A DNA stretch of 64,000 nt from an endosymbiont of Lamellibrachia barhami (lineage in GTDB: Bacteria; Pseudomonadota; Gammaproteobacteria; Chromatiales; Chromatiaceae), in NCBI RefSeq assembly GCF_011947365.2, contig NZ_JAAVSH020000001.1, positions 1,088,234 to 1,152,233 of the forward strand. Reading direction: 5' to 3'. The position numbers and the translations under genes are program-made. Positions 8,586 through 21,900 of this stretch are shown in pieces. The notes beneath the pieces are model-generated. The model worked only from the letters and a program-made list of their open reading frames with translations, did not search any database and was not told the origin of the DNA. Each line of letters begins with the position of its first letter. Position 1 is the stretch's first letter.

Positions 8586-9405
8586 ATGTCGTCTAACGAA
8601 ACACTGAAGCAGATCATCGAGGCTGCGCTGCTGGCGGCAGGCAGACCCATGAGCCTGGATCAGATACAGGCCCTGTTCGAGAAAGAAGATGAGCCGGAAA
8701 AGAAGTGTCTGCGGGAGGTGCTCGCCGAACTGACGGAAGACTACCAGGGGCGTGGCATCGAAATCAGAGAGGTCGGCAATGGTTTTCGTATCCAGGTGCG
8801 CAGCGAATTCTCTCCCTGGGTCTCCAAACTATGGGATGAGCGTCCGCCAAAGTACTCCCGCGCACTGCTGGAGACCCTGGCGCTGATCGCCTACCGTCAA
8901 CCGATCACTCGCGGAGAGATCGAGGATATTCGTGGCGTCAGTGTCAGCACCAACATCGTCAAGACCCTCACAGAACGGGAGTGGGTGCGCGTGGTGGGCC
9001 ATCGTGACGTGCCGGGTAAACCGGCGCTATACGCCACCACCAAAGAGTTTCTCGATTACTTCAACCTGAAGGGTCTGAGTGAGTTGCCGACCCTGGCGGA
9101 GATTCGAGACCTCGATTCCATCAATCGCGAACTGGAATTGAAGGACCCCGATAAACTGGATGAAGCACCCGCCGAGTCTGAGCAGACGCCAGACGAAGTC
9201 GTGGATGCTCAACCGGTGATGGAGACAGATCAACTGGACGAGAATGAAATCCCGGCAGAAGCTGCCGACGGTATCGATCTCCAGGATGAGTCTGGGCAAA
9301 AGAGTGAGCATTCGACGGTATCGGAGACACAAGATACCCGTGTCGATGTAGAAGAAGATGAATTGGAGACTGATCAGATTGATCAGGCTGAAACCGGTCG
9401 TTTAG

Positions 9406-9413
<8 letters not shown>
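8586..9413 (+). CDS. scpB: Segregation and condensation protein B
   Basis: ScpB dimers bind ScpA and regulate the SMC ATPase. The N-terminal tandem winged helices are recognisable: [18 protein letters not shown], then [29 protein letters not shown] and [16 protein letters not shown]. The last 80 or so residues form an acidic, low-complexity tail rich in Glu, Asp and Gln that is longer than in most homologues. The stop overlaps the start of rluB by eight bases, so scpA, scpB and rluB are likely translated from one mRNA. Confidence 0.94.
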
Positions 9414-11945
<2,532 letters not shown>

Positions 11946-11949
11946 CGTC

Positions 11950-14900
11950 CTAAATGGCAGCCAGTTGAGCCGCCTCCTCCACATCGACGGTGACCAGTCG
12001 GGAGACACCCGGTTCGTGCATGGTGACACCGGAGAGCTGATTGGCGATCTCCATGGTGATCTTGTTATGGGTGATGAAGATAAACTGCACCCGGTCGGCC
12101 ATCGACTTCACCAAATCGCAGAAACGGCCGACGTTGGCATCATCCAGGGGGGCATCCACCTCGTCGAGCATACAGAAGGGGGCCGGATTGAGCTGAAAGA
12201 TGGCAAAGACCAACGCCACCGCAGTCAGGGCCTTCTCACCACCGGAGAGGAGATGGATAGTGGAGTTCCGCTTGCCCGGTGGACGCGCCATTACGGTGAC
12301 GCCGGTATCCAGCAGATCCTCGCCGGTGAGCTCAAGATAGGCGTGGCCTCCGCCAAAGAGACGCGGAAACAGCTCCTTGATGCCGGAGTTGACCTGGTCG
12401 AAGGTCTCCTTGAAGCGGGTCCGGGTCTCCCGGTCGATCTTGCGGATGGCGTTCTCCAGCGTCTCCAGGGACTGGGTGATATCCGCATGCTGCTCATCCA
12501 GATACTTGATGCGTTCCGACTGCTCCTGAAACTCATCGATAGCCGCCAGATTGATCGGTCCCAAACGCTGGATTCTCATGCCCAGTCTTTCGACCCGCTG
12601 CTGCCAGGCCTGCTCAGTGGCATCCTCCGGCATCTCGCGGAAGAGCGCCTCCGCCTCCATACCGGTCTCCCGCAGTTGCTCTTCCAGGGTCTTGCAACGC
12701 ACCAGCACTTCCTGGCGTTGCAAACGACTCTGATCGAGATGGCCGCGCCGTTCCAGCACCTGCTGTTCTGCCTTGTGGCGCTCCTGCTCAAGGGTACGTA
12801 GTTGCGTATCCACCCCTTCAAGTCCTCTACGTACATCGGCGAGCGCCTTCTCCACGATAACACGCTGCGCCAGCTTCTCTTCCAGTTCTGCAATCTGTAA
12901 CTGCAATGGCTCATGACCGGCAGCAAGCAGCCCCTTGAGTTCATCCCGGCGTTCGGCCAGATGGCTCAGCTGACTGCGCATGCGGTCCAGATTCTGCACC
13001 AGGGAGCGCTGTGCGGTGCGCATCGATTCAATCTGCAGTGCCGCCTGATGGGTCTGGCTGCGCTGCTGATTGACCCGCTCCCGGACCTGGACAAGCTGAT
13101 CCCGCAAGACATCCCGCCGTTGCACCAGCTCCTCACGTCGTTTGCCCAGGGTCTCCATCGCCTCCAGTGCAGCGTGCAGGTGTTGCCGCGTCTGCTCCAT
13201 TAGTTCTCGATCCGACCCGATCTGTTCACGGATCTCAAGCTGTTCCTGCTGAAGTTGATCCCGGCGCTGGCGCAGATGATCGGCACGGGTGCGTTTGCCG
13301 CTGAGATTGGCCCTGATCTCGGAGAGTTTGCGATTGACATCGTTATAGGCGGATTGGGCCTGTTCCCTCGCCTGTTCAATCTGCTGCAGCGCGGCCCTGC
13401 CGTTTTCCACCGACTCCAGCAGACTCTCAGCCATCGTCTCCTGTGCCGCCAGTTCTACCTGCAGTCTTCGCAGATCTTCTTCCCTGGCCAGCACACCGGC
13501 GCTTTCATCACGCTCTCGGGTAACGCGCAGCCAGTTGGAACCGATCCAGTGGCCTTCCGGTGTGATGATTGAGGCGCCGGCGGGAAGGCTGCTGCGCATC
13601 GTCAACGCAGTGTCCAAATCCTCAGCAATGCGCACACTGCCAAGCAGACTCTCCATGGGATAGGGCGATTCGACCTGTGCCAGCAGACTCTCGTTGCCAA
13701 AACTCCCGGAAGAGGATGTGGTCAACCTTTCGACTAGCGTCAAGGCGCCTCTCTGCAACCCTTCCAGATGATCTTTCAATTCATCCAGTGTATCGACACA
13801 AACCGCCTGCAGATGAAAACCCAGTACGATCTCGACCGCACGCTGCCAGCGGGGCGCTACCTTGAGACTCTGGGCCAGTCTTGCCGCCTGCTGCAGATCG
13901 CGCTGCTCCAGCCACTGCGCCACCTCGTCGCCCTTCTTACCAAGCGCCGCCTGCTGCAAGGCTTCCAAGGAGGCCTGCCGCCCTTTTCCCGATTGTAGTT
14001 CGGCCCTTGCCTGATCGAGTCGGCGGGCCGACTGGCTGTTGGCTTCACGCTGGGCATTGATCTCCTCGACTTTGCCGGCAAGCTGCTCCTGCAGGGTTTC
14101 GACCCGCGCCTCCTGCTCCTGCTCCAGTGCCTCGAGTTCGTCGATCTCCGCCAGCAGTCGGGTATCATCGAGGCGCCCCAGCTCTTCGTCCAGACGCTGC
14201 AGGCGGCGCTGCAGGTTATCGCCCTGCTGCTCCAGGTGGTTGATGCGGGTTCGCTCGACCTGTGCGGTTTGCGCCGGTTCCGCCGCCTGTTGATTGAACT
14301 GATCCCACTCTGCCTGCCAGGTCTGCATCGCCTGCTCTGCCTGAAGCAGTGCTTCAGCAGTTTCGCTCTCCAGCGCCCGCGCCTCTTCAAGGCGAGGCTC
14401 CTCCAGCATCAGGTCGCCGTTAAGCTCCTCCAGTCGTGCCTCATCCTGGGAACGGTGGGCATCCGACTCCTGCCAGGTCTGCTCGACCTGTTCCAGATCC
14501 AACTCCTGCTGTCTCTTGGTATCGCGGGCAAACTGGATCGATTGCTCCAGTCCGGAGATCTCTGCGCCCAAGGCGTAGAATTGCCCCTGCACTTCATTGA
14601 AGCGATCATTGGCTTCCGTATGTTTTTCCCGGTCCGACTCGATCTCGGCCTCTAACCTGCGCTGACCGGCGAGTGCGGCTTCCAGCAGATTCTCCATCTC
14701 CGCCAATTTGCGTTCACTCTGTTGCAGATCCTCATCCAGAGTGCGCCAGCGCAGCGCCAGCAACTCCGCCTTTACCTGTCGCTCCTCCTGCTTGAGATGC
14801 TGGTATTTCTCTGCAGTGGCAGCCTGTCGTTGCAGATGTTGCAGCTGTTTCGCGACTTCGTCCCGCAGGTCTGTGAGGCGTTCAAGGTTTTCCCGGGTAT

Positions 14901-15456
14901 GGCGGATGCGCTTCTCCGTCTCCCGGCGGCGCTCCTTATATTTGGATATGCCCGCCGCCTCTTCCAGAAAGGCGCGCAGATCTTCCGGGCGCGCCTCAAT
15001 GAGACGGGAGATCATGCCCTGTTCGATAATCGAATAACTGCGCGGCCCGAGCCCTGTTCCAAGAAAGAGGTCGGTAATATCCCGGCGGCGACAGCGTATG
15101 CCGTTCAAAGAGTAGAGCGACTGACCGTCCCGGGATACCTGCCGCTTTACTGAGATCTGGCTGTACTTGGCGTACTGCCCACCCGCCCGGCCTTCGCTGT
15201 TGTCAAAAATCAGTTCGACAACTGCAGTGCCTACCGGTTTGCGAACGCTGGAGCCGTTGAAGATGACATCGGCCATCGATTCGCCACGCAGCATCTTGGC
15301 GGAACTCTCCCCCATCACCCAACGCACAGCGTCGATGACATTGGATTTTCCACAACCATTCGGGCCAACAACTCCCACCAGATTGCTGGGCATCGGAACC
15401 GTTGTCGGATCGACAAACGATTTGAATCCGGCGAGTTTGATTTTCTCCAGTCGCAT
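11950..15456 (-). CDS. smc: Chromosome segregation protein SMC
   Basis: A full-length (1168-residue) SMC ATPase. The Walker A site reads VGPNGCGKSNVIDA near residue 30. Two long coiled coils flank a hinge at about 510-650, and the C-terminal head carries the ABC signature LLSGGEKALTAVAL and the Walker B CMLDEVDAPLDDAN. With ScpA and ScpB, encoded about 3-4 kb away on the other strand, it forms the condensin ring that compacts and separates chromosomes. It leads the smc-zipA-ligA operon. The upstream intergenic region shared with queF is AT-rich and probably holds divergent promoters. Confidence 0.96.
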   Translation of the reverse strand: MRLEKIKLAGFKSFVDPTTVPMPSNLVGVVGPNGCGKSNVIDAVRWVMGESSAKMLRGESMADVIFNGSSVRKPVGTAVVELIFDNSEGRAGGQYAKYSQISVKRQVSRDGQSLYSLNGIRCRRRDITDLFLGTGLGPRSYSIIEQGMISRLIEARPEDLRAFLEEAAGISKYKERRRETEKRIRHTRENLERLTDLRDEVAKQLQHLQRQAATAEKYQHLKQEERQVKAELLALRWRTLDEDLQQSERKLAEMENLLEAALAGQRRLEAEIESDREKHTEANDRFNEVQGQFYALGAEISGLEQSIQFARDTKRQQELDLEQVEQTWQESDAHRSQDEARLEELNGDLMLEEPRLEEARALESETAEALLQAEQAMQTWQAEWDQFNQQAAEPAQTAQVERTRINHLEQQGDNLQRRLQRLDEELGRLDDTRLLAEIDELEALEQEQEARVETLQEQLAGKVEEINAQREANSQSARRLDQARAELQSGKGRQASLEALQQAALGKKGDEVAQWLEQRDLQQAARLAQSLKVAPRWQRAVEIVLGFHLQAVCVDTLDELKDHLEGLQRGALTLVERLTTSSSGSFGNESLLAQVESPYPMESLLGSVRIAEDLDTALTMRSSLPAGASIITPEGHWIGSNWLRVTRERDESAGVLAREEDLRRLQVELAAQETMAESLLESVENGRAALQQIEQAREQAQSAYNDVNRKLSEIRANLSGKRTRADHLRQRRDQLQQEQLEIREQIGSDRELMEQTRQHLHAALEAMETLGKRREELVQRRDVLRDQLVQVRERVNQQRSQTHQAALQIESMRTAQRSLVQNLDRMRSQLSHLAERRDELKGLLAAGHEPLQLQIAELEEKLAQRVIVEKALADVRRGLEGVDTQLRTLEQERHKAEQQVLERRGHLDQSRLQRQEVLVRCKTLEEQLRETGMEAEALFREMPEDATEQAWQQRVERLGMRIQRLGPINLAAIDEFQEQSERIKYLDEQHADITQSLETLENAIRKIDRETRTRFKETFDQVNSGIKELFPRLFGGGHAYLELTGEDLLDTGVTVMARPPGKRNSTIHLLSGGEKALTAVALVFAIFQLNPAPFCMLDEVDAPLDDANVGRFCDLVKSMADRVQFIFITHNKITMEIANQLSGVTMHEPGVSRLVTVDVEEAAQLAAI

Positions 15457-15589
15457 GGGCCGCTAAGATACACGAAAAATCGCCGTTGATACAGGGCGAA
15501 TTATAGAATAATTAGCTTTAATATATTAATTTATCTTATTGTTTTTTATTGTAATTAAGCCGTCACTTCTGAGTGAAGAGATACTCCCG

Positions 15590-15595
15590 TATAAT
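15590..15595 (+). promoter_or_regulatory. -10 element for queF
   Basis: A perfect TATAAT lies 36 bases upstream of the queF ATG in an AT-rich gap between divergent genes. TTCTGA at 15567-15572 is a weak -35 candidate with 17-base spacing. Confidence 0.55.
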
Positions 15596-15631
15596 CACCG
15601 CCAAATCAATCTATCCTGTGACGAAAAAAGC

Positions 15632-16021
15632 ATGCCCAGTCAGCCCAGCAAAGAATTGGAAACCTTCGATAATCCACGGCCTGAGCGGGACTACACCATC
15701 CGCATCAGCATCCCCGAATTCACCTGTCTCTGCCCCAAAACAGGACAGCCGGATTTCGCGGAGATGACCCTTGAGTATGTACCCGACAAACAGTGCGTTG
15801 AACTCAAGGCGCTCAAGATGTACATCTGGTCGTTCCGTGACGTGGGGGCCTTCCACGAGGCAGTCACCAACGAGATTCTGAGCGATCTGGTAGCCGCCAC
15901 TCAGCCTCGCTATATGCGCCTGACCGCAGAATTCAATGTGCGCGGCGGCATCTACACAACGGTGGTGGCCGACCACAAGGCCGACGACTGGACAGCGCCG
16001 GACGCCGTTACCCTGCCCTGA
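15632..16021 (+). CDS. queF: NADPH-dependent 7-cyano-7-deazaguanine (preQ0) reductase, short form
   Basis: QueF reduces preQ0 to preQ1 in queuosine biosynthesis. It is the only known nitrile reductase in this pathway and acts in the cytoplasm. This 129-residue single-domain form shows the active-site cysteine in [13 protein letters not shown], the substrate-binding [14 protein letters not shown], and the FHEAVTNEI helix with its conserved His and Glu. The ORF track begins upstream at a TTG. The ATG at 15632 ([10 protein letters not shown]) gives the usual length. The stop lies four bases before the sugar-kinase ATG, so the two are probably co-transcribed, although no pathway connection is apparent. 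Confidence 0.94.
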   Translation: MPSQPSKELETFDNPRPERDYTIRISIPEFTCLCPKTGQPDFAEMTLEYVPDKQCVELKALKMYIWSFRDVGAFHEAVTNEILSDLVAATQPRYMRLTAEFNVRGGIYTTVVADHKADDWTAPDAVTLP

Positions 16022-16025
16022 CCCA

Positions 16026-17300
16026 ATGGATTGCTGCATCGGCATCGACCTCGGCACCTCGGGCGTGCGGGCAATTGCCATTGATAGTGAAAAATCGATC
16101 GTTGCAGAGGCCGTTATCGACCTTCCGCCTCCCGAACGGGGGGGTGAAGGCAGCAGCGAACAACGCCCGGAATGCTGGTGGGATGCAGTGTTGGACGTGC
16201 TGTTATCGGTCGCCCAGCAGATCAAAGGGGTAGATATACAGGCCATCGCAGTCGATGGTACATCTTCCACCCTGTTGCTCTGCGACCCGCAGGGTTCACC
16301 GCTCACCACCGCCCTGATGTATAACGACAGCCGCAGCAAGGCTCTCCTGCCCGAGTTGGCTCGAGCGGCCCCTGCAAGCAGTCCGGTCAACAGCGCATTC
16401 TCCAGCCTTGCCAAACTGCTCTATCTGCGGCGGCAGATCGATAGCGAAAATTTCCTGGCACTGCATCAGGCAGATTGGATACTCGGCAGGCTCAGTGGCC
16501 ATTTTGGCCTCAGTGACGAGAACAACTGTCTGAAACTGGGGTACGACCCGGTGCAACGCCGCTGGCCCACCTGGATGAAATCCCTGGTGCTGCCGTCGGG
16601 CTGCCTGCCCGACGTGCGACCGCCTGGGACGATCATCGGCAGATTAAGAGCTGAGGTGGCAAACGCAACAGGCGTGCCCGCCAGCACACGCATTGTCACG
16701 GGTACCACCGACAGCAATGCCGCGACACTTGCGACCGGCGCGGCGGAGATCGGTGATGCCGTTACCTCCCTGGGCAGTACACTGGTGTTGAAGATCCTCT
16801 CTGACCAGCCGGTATTTGCAGCGGAATTTGGCATCTACAGCCATCGGCTTGGAGAGCATTGGCTGGTTGGCGGTGCTTCCAACAGTGGCGGCGCCGTCTG
16901 TGCGGATCTATTCAGCAGGGAAGAGATGACCACTCTGACACAGCAGATAGAGCCGGATAATCCGACCGGGCTCGACTACTATCCGCTGTTACAGCCTGGT
17001 GAGCGTTTCCCGGTCAATGATCCCGGTTTTGCACCCCGTCTCAACCCCCGTCCTGAAGACGATGCGCGCTACTTTCAGGGCATTCTTGAGGGTATCGCCA
17101 ATATCGAGCGGGAGGGTTACGCGCTTCTGCAACGTTTGGGTGCACCCGCACCCAGACGGGTTATCTCGATAGGAGGGGGTGCGGGCAATGAAGCCTGGCG
17201 CCGGATTCGGGAGCGGTTATTGGGTGTTCCGGTGGAGCGGGCAGTACAGCAACAGGCAGCCTATGGGACCGCTCTGTTGGCGCTGGCGGCGGTCAGCTGA
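16026..17300 (+). CDS. FGGY-family carbohydrate kinase (xylulokinase/ribulokinase-like)
   Basis: A 424-residue sugar kinase with the two-lobed actin-like ATPase fold. The first phosphate loop is GIDLGTSGVRAIAID, the catalytic-site region reads AVDGTSSTLL, and the second nucleotide motif is GTTDSNAATLATG. The family signature is visible near the C-terminus as VISIGGGAGNEAWRRIRERLLG. It resembles the short kinase group found in cyanobacteria and plants that phosphorylates D-ribulose, but the substrate cannot be fixed from sequence. The ATG at 16026 was preferred to the upstream start inside queF. It ends before a REP hairpin. Confidence 0.85.
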   Translation: MDCCIGIDLGTSGVRAIAIDSEKSIVAEAVIDLPPPERGGEGSSEQRPECWWDAVLDVLLSVAQQIKGVDIQAIAVDGTSSTLLLCDPQGSPLTTALMYNDSRSKALLPELARAAPASSPVNSAFSSLAKLLYLRRQIDSENFLALHQADWILGRLSGHFGLSDENNCLKLGYDPVQRRWPTWMKSLVLPSGCLPDVRPPGTIIGRLRAEVANATGVPASTRIVTGTTDSNAATLATGAAEIGDAVTSLGSTLVLKILSDQPVFAAEFGIYSHRLGEHWLVGGASNSGGAVCADLFSREEMTTLTQQIEPDNPTGLDYYPLLQPGERFPVNDPGFAPRLNPRPEDDARYFQGILEGIANIEREGYALLQRLGAPAPRRVISIGGGAGNEAWRRIRERLLGVPVERAVQQQAAYGTALLALAAVS

Positions 17301-17313
17301 TCCAGTCGAGAAT

Positions 17314-17343
17314 GCCTGATCCGCTGCGCTTGATCAGGCCTAC
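17314..17343. repeat. REP-type hairpin, copy A
   Basis: GCCTGATC CGCTGCGCTT GATCAGGC is followed by CTAC. The eight-base stem is perfect. Read on the minus strand it starts with GTAG, then the stem, with loop AAGCGCAGCG. The same loop with different stems recurs at 44.3, 46.3, 53.7 and 54.4-54.5 kb. It sits between the convergent ends of the FGGY kinase and the sugar transferase genes and could also terminate transcription. Confidence 0.75.
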
Positions 17344-17373
17344 ATAGGATCCGGCGTTTGAGCGTAGACTAGT

Positions 17374-18768
17374 TTATCTCGCGCCCTTGGCCAGCAGCAC
17401 GACTTCCACCGTTTCGAGCAGGATGATCAGGTCCAGAAAGAGGCCGGTATTTTTTACATAGTAGAGATCGTACTCCAGCTTCTTACGGGTATCCTCCCGG
17501 TTGGCGGCGTAGGCGTACATCAGCTGAGCCCAACCGGTCATCCCCGGTTTTACCCGGTGGCGCTCCGAATAGAATGGAATCTCCTGGCTCAGGCGCTGCA
17601 CGAACTCAGGGCGTTCAGGCCGGGGACCGACCAGGCTCATATCCCCCTTGAGGACATTATAGAGTTGGGGCAGTTCATCGAGCCGCGCAAAACGCAGGAA
17701 TCCGCCCAAACGGGTCACGCGGGTATCGTTCCTGCTCGCCCAGCGGGCACCATCCGCCTCGGCGTTCACCTTCATACTGCGAAATTTGTGGATACGGAAC
17801 AGCTTGCCATCCTTACCGACACGGGTCTGGTGGTAAAATACCGGATGGCGCCCGGCTGAACTGATCAGACTGGTGATTGCGATAAGCAACATCACCGGCA
17901 AAAACAAGATCAACAATATGAGACTGGAGACGATATCCAAAACCCGTTTCAGATGGATTGATAATGCACCGCTGTAGAAGCCGGTTGAGAAGAATATCCA
18001 ACTGGGATGCAACAGGTCGATCTTGATAATTGCATCTTCCTTTTCAAAAAAGGTCAGCAGGTCCAGTATCTCCACTCCACGCATCTTGCAATCAAGCAAC
18101 TCATTGACTGGCAAGCCCTTTCGGCGGTCATCCACCGCAACCACAATCTCATCCACCGCCATGCGAATCGCAATGTCGTAGAGATCCTGCTCCTTGGGAA
18201 TCTGCCGGTAGTCATCAATGAGACTGATGCTGTCCCCCAGGTTTACAAAACCGACGACAACAAATCCCAGGGTCGGGTTTTGAATATAGAGTTCTTCTAT
18301 TCTGTCGGCATTGATGCCGGTTCCCAGAACCAATACACGCCGCTTTCGGGAATCAGCCCCTGTTACCCGGACAAAAATCGACCTCAAAATCAACACGCCC
18401 GCCATGGAGATCAGCAGGCTGAGACCGAACTCTTTTCGTGGAATCGAGATCTCGGGCCAGATATAGAAGATAAGACTCATCAGGACCGCGCCGATACCAA
18501 AGACGATCAGTAGCCGCAGCACGAACCCTGACGCACGCTCCAGGACACCGCGCTGGTAAAGTCCCAGAGCGATCATGGAACTCATCATCACCAGCGCATA
18601 GACGCTGGCTGACGGCAGCATCTCTTCGGGTAGTCCACCCGTGTTTTGGGAGGAGAAAAAGTGTTGGAGATAGAGGGCCAGCCAGACTGATCCTGCAAAG
18701 ACAAGGATCTCAATCTCCCCCAAAATAAGAAATGACTTTGAAATGAAGTAGCCGAACAACCTGATCAT
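17374..18768 (-). CDS. Undecaprenyl-phosphate sugar phosphotransferase, EpsB/PEP-CTERM-associated type
   Basis: A 464-residue polyprenol-phosphate hexose-1-phosphate transferase that starts exopolysaccharide repeat-unit assembly on undecaprenyl phosphate at the inner membrane. The N-terminal half has about four or five membrane helices and a CoA-binding-like domain (VLVLGTGINADRIEELY). The C-terminal catalytic domain shows the membrane reentrant helix (about 275-300), FRIHKFRSM, RLDELPQLYNVLKGDMSLVG and PGMTGWAQ. The overall pattern matches the EpsB-like subgroup linked with exosortase/PEP-CTERM polysaccharide loci, but no exosortase lies in this window. The uronate-sugar genes at 41-44 kb could supply substrates for the same polymer. 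Confidence 0.88.
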   Translation of the reverse strand: MIRLFGYFISKSFLILGEIEILVFAGSVWLALYLQHFFSSQNTGGLPEEMLPSASVYALVMMSSMIALGLYQRGVLERASGFVLRLLIVFGIGAVLMSLIFYIWPEISIPRKEFGLSLLISMAGVLILRSIFVRVTGADSRKRRVLVLGTGINADRIEELYIQNPTLGFVVVGFVNLGDSISLIDDYRQIPKEQDLYDIAIRMAVDEIVVAVDDRRKGLPVNELLDCKMRGVEILDLLTFFEKEDAIIKIDLLHPSWIFFSTGFYSGALSIHLKRVLDIVSSLILLILFLPVMLLIAITSLISSAGRHPVFYHQTRVGKDGKLFRIHKFRSMKVNAEADGARWASRNDTRVTRLGGFLRFARLDELPQLYNVLKGDMSLVGPRPERPEFVQRLSQEIPFYSERHRVKPGMTGWAQLMYAYAANREDTRKKLEYDLYYVKNTGLFLDLIILLETVEVVLLAKGAR

Positions 18769-18974
18769 CGAACAGTCGATTCACTCCAAAATATTGGATC
18801 AGCGAGTCATAGACACTCGTAATCAGAGCTGACTCTCAATAAAACCTACAGGCAAAACGTCCGTTGTTTCCCAACCTCGGAGGAGTATACACTATTCCAT
18901 AGCCATTCCACCGGAAGGCGCTGCCTGTAAACCCTGTTCTTTGACTTGGTTGAGATCCATTCTCAATTTCCACT

Positions 18975-21900
18975 CTACGCCAGCCCCACCTCCTCTACAT
19001 ATCGAGCAAATGCTTCTGCAGGCACGGGCCGCTGGTAAAGAAAACCCTGCACTTGCTGACAACCCATTTGTTGCAGGCACTGCTTCTGCGACACCGTCTC
19101 CACGCCTTCGGCAATGACTACCAGCCCCAACGCTTTTGCCATCGCAATTATGGCCTCCGCGATCGCTTGATCATCAGCATTCTCCGCTACATCCCGCACG
19201 AAGACGCGATCGATTTTCAGTTTCGTGATCGGCAAACTTTTCAGCTGCCCCATGGATGAGTATCCCGTGCCGAAATCGTCAATCGAAATTCCGACGCCAA
19301 GATCACGCAGCTTGTCCAGCATCTGGATGGATCGTGGGGAATTATCCATGATCTGGCTCTCGGTGATCTCAAACTCGATCCTCTGCGCCGGGCAGCACGT
19401 TTCCTGGAGTATACCGGTCACCGTCTCCACCAGATCCAATGCTCTGAACTGTTTGGCGGAAAGATTGATCGCCATGCATCCCAACTCGATACCTGCGTCC
19501 TTCCACGCTTTCAGCTGCCGACAGGCCGTACGTGTCACCCACTCTCCGATCGGCAGAATCAAACCTGTCTCCTCAGCCAACGGGATAAACTTGGCGGGAG
19601 AAACAAGCCCCATATCGGGGTGCTCCCAACGCAATAACGCTTCGGCGCCAATGATTCTGCCGTTCTCAAGACTGATCTGCGGCTGATAGTAGAGGCGCAG
19701 TTGATCCTCTTCCAAAGCGCCACGAAGACTGGTCTCCATCAGCACATGTTCAAAGGCCTGGGCGGTCATTTCGTCCCTATAGAATTGAAAACTGTTTATG
19801 CCTTCGCCCTTGGCCTGAAACATTGCCGTATTGGCATCACGCAACAGCTCATCGGCATCGGTGCCATCTTGCGGATAGATACTGATACCGACACTCGCGG
19901 TCAGATAGAGCTGATGCTGTGCGACTTCAAACGGCTGGTCAAAACTGCGAAGAAGTTTCTGCGCCAGAACAGCGCTATGCTCCGGCTGTTTCAGGTAGCC
20001 GGTAATCACGACGAACTCATCCCCACTGAACCTGGCAAGTGTATCGTCCTCCCGTAAGGTACCCCGCAGGCGTAACGCCACATCGAGCAGTAACTGATCA
20101 CCAACTTCATGACCAAAGCTCTCATTGATCTGCTTAAAACGATCAAGATCGATGTAGAGCACTGCCAGTGGATGGTTTTCACGATGGGCCGCGCTGATCC
20201 CCAAACGCAGACGATCCATGAACAACAGACGATTGGGAAGGTGGGTCAATTGATCCAAATAGGTCAACTGTTCGAGGTGACTCTCTTTCTCAAGCAGGCT
20301 CTGTTCCATCCCCAGGCGATCAGTGATATCCCGGCTCGTCTCAATGACGCCCTGCAACTCGCCTCCCAGCGTACGCAGAGGACTGAATGAGAGTTCATAG
20401 GTTCTCTTCTTACCGCTGCTGTCAGCCAGCGTTTCGGTGATAACCATCGGTTTGCCGGTAAAAAATACCGTTTTCATGGGACAGGGATGATCATAGAGCG
20501 GGGTTTCGAGTTCATCACAGGGACGCTCCAGTCCATGTCCCGCCTGATAGCACTTCAGACACTGCTTGTTATCGACCTTTTTAAACGCAGCGGCCTTGGC
20601 CGCACTGTTCATGAGTAGGACATTGTAATCGTGATCGATCACGCGCACCGGATCGGTAATACCATCGATAGTATTCTGCAGGAAGATACGTTGCTGTTCC
20701 GCTTTCTCTTCAGCCTCTTTCAGGTTGGTGATATCGAGAACCACGCCCAACATCTTGAGCGGATATCCCTCCTCATCCCTCTCCAGTTCCGCCTCTTCAT
20801 GAACCCAACGGACATTTCCATCGTCAAGGACGATTCGATGATCGATGCTATAGGGTTCATCACTTTCAAGTGCCGTATTGACCGCATCCTTGACCCGTTC
20901 GCGGTCTTCAGCATGCACGGCATTCAGAAAAGTCTCATAGGTCTCCTGCACGCTTCCAGGCTCCTGCCCAAAGATGCGGAAGATTTCATCTGACCAAGTC
21001 AGTCTGTTACCGACAATATCCCAATCCCAGTGGCCAAGCTGGCCGATAGCCTCAGCCAGGGAAAGCCTGGCATCGTTGATGCGCAAATCGTTAAGGGTTT
21101 GGTCAAGAGCCGTGATATCCCTCGCAATACCGAGCACCCCGTAGATTTGGTCATTCGTGCCGTATAGGGGCATCTTATGTGTATCAAAGACGTGTAAGGA
21201 GCCATCCGCAAACGTTGCAGGATCATGGGGATTGTGGATGTGCTCTCCCTGTAAAGCCGCTCTATCATCCTGGCGAAACCCCATGATCCCCCTCTCCTCA
21301 TCACCCTGGATCAGTTCCGTTGGGAATCCCAACTCCTCGTCAGTTTTACCGAGCATCGATTCGACCTGCGTCCCAATTGCACGGGCATAACTCTCGTTGG
21401 CAAACAGATAGCGATACTGGTGGTCCTTGATAAAGATCCAATCCGGCGTAGCATCAACGATTGCGCTTAAGATTCGCTCTGAGTCCGCCAGTTTTTGTTC
21501 TGCGGTTTTCTTTTCGGTGACATCCTCATAAATAGCGACAACTTCTCCAGAGTTGAGTTTGTAAATGTAGTTGTCCCGCCATCCAGAGATACGGTCATCC
21601 CGATAAAACGCCATGGGAAATTGTTCCGGTTTTCCTGTTTTCCATACCCGCTGCAGTACGTCAAAAAGACCAAATATCTTAACCTCAGGAAAAACTTTCG
21701 ACACACGCTGGCCGATCAAGTCGGCTTTCACAATCCGTTCGGCACGTTCCCCCGCCTGATTGAAATCGCTGAAGATGAAGTCTTCACCATCATCAACCGC
21801 CTGATAGACGGCAACACAGTTAGGCATGTTATCCAGCAGGTTGCGATAGCGTGCATCAGAAGACTCCAGATTGCTGATTATCGGCTGCGTGACCCTCCGG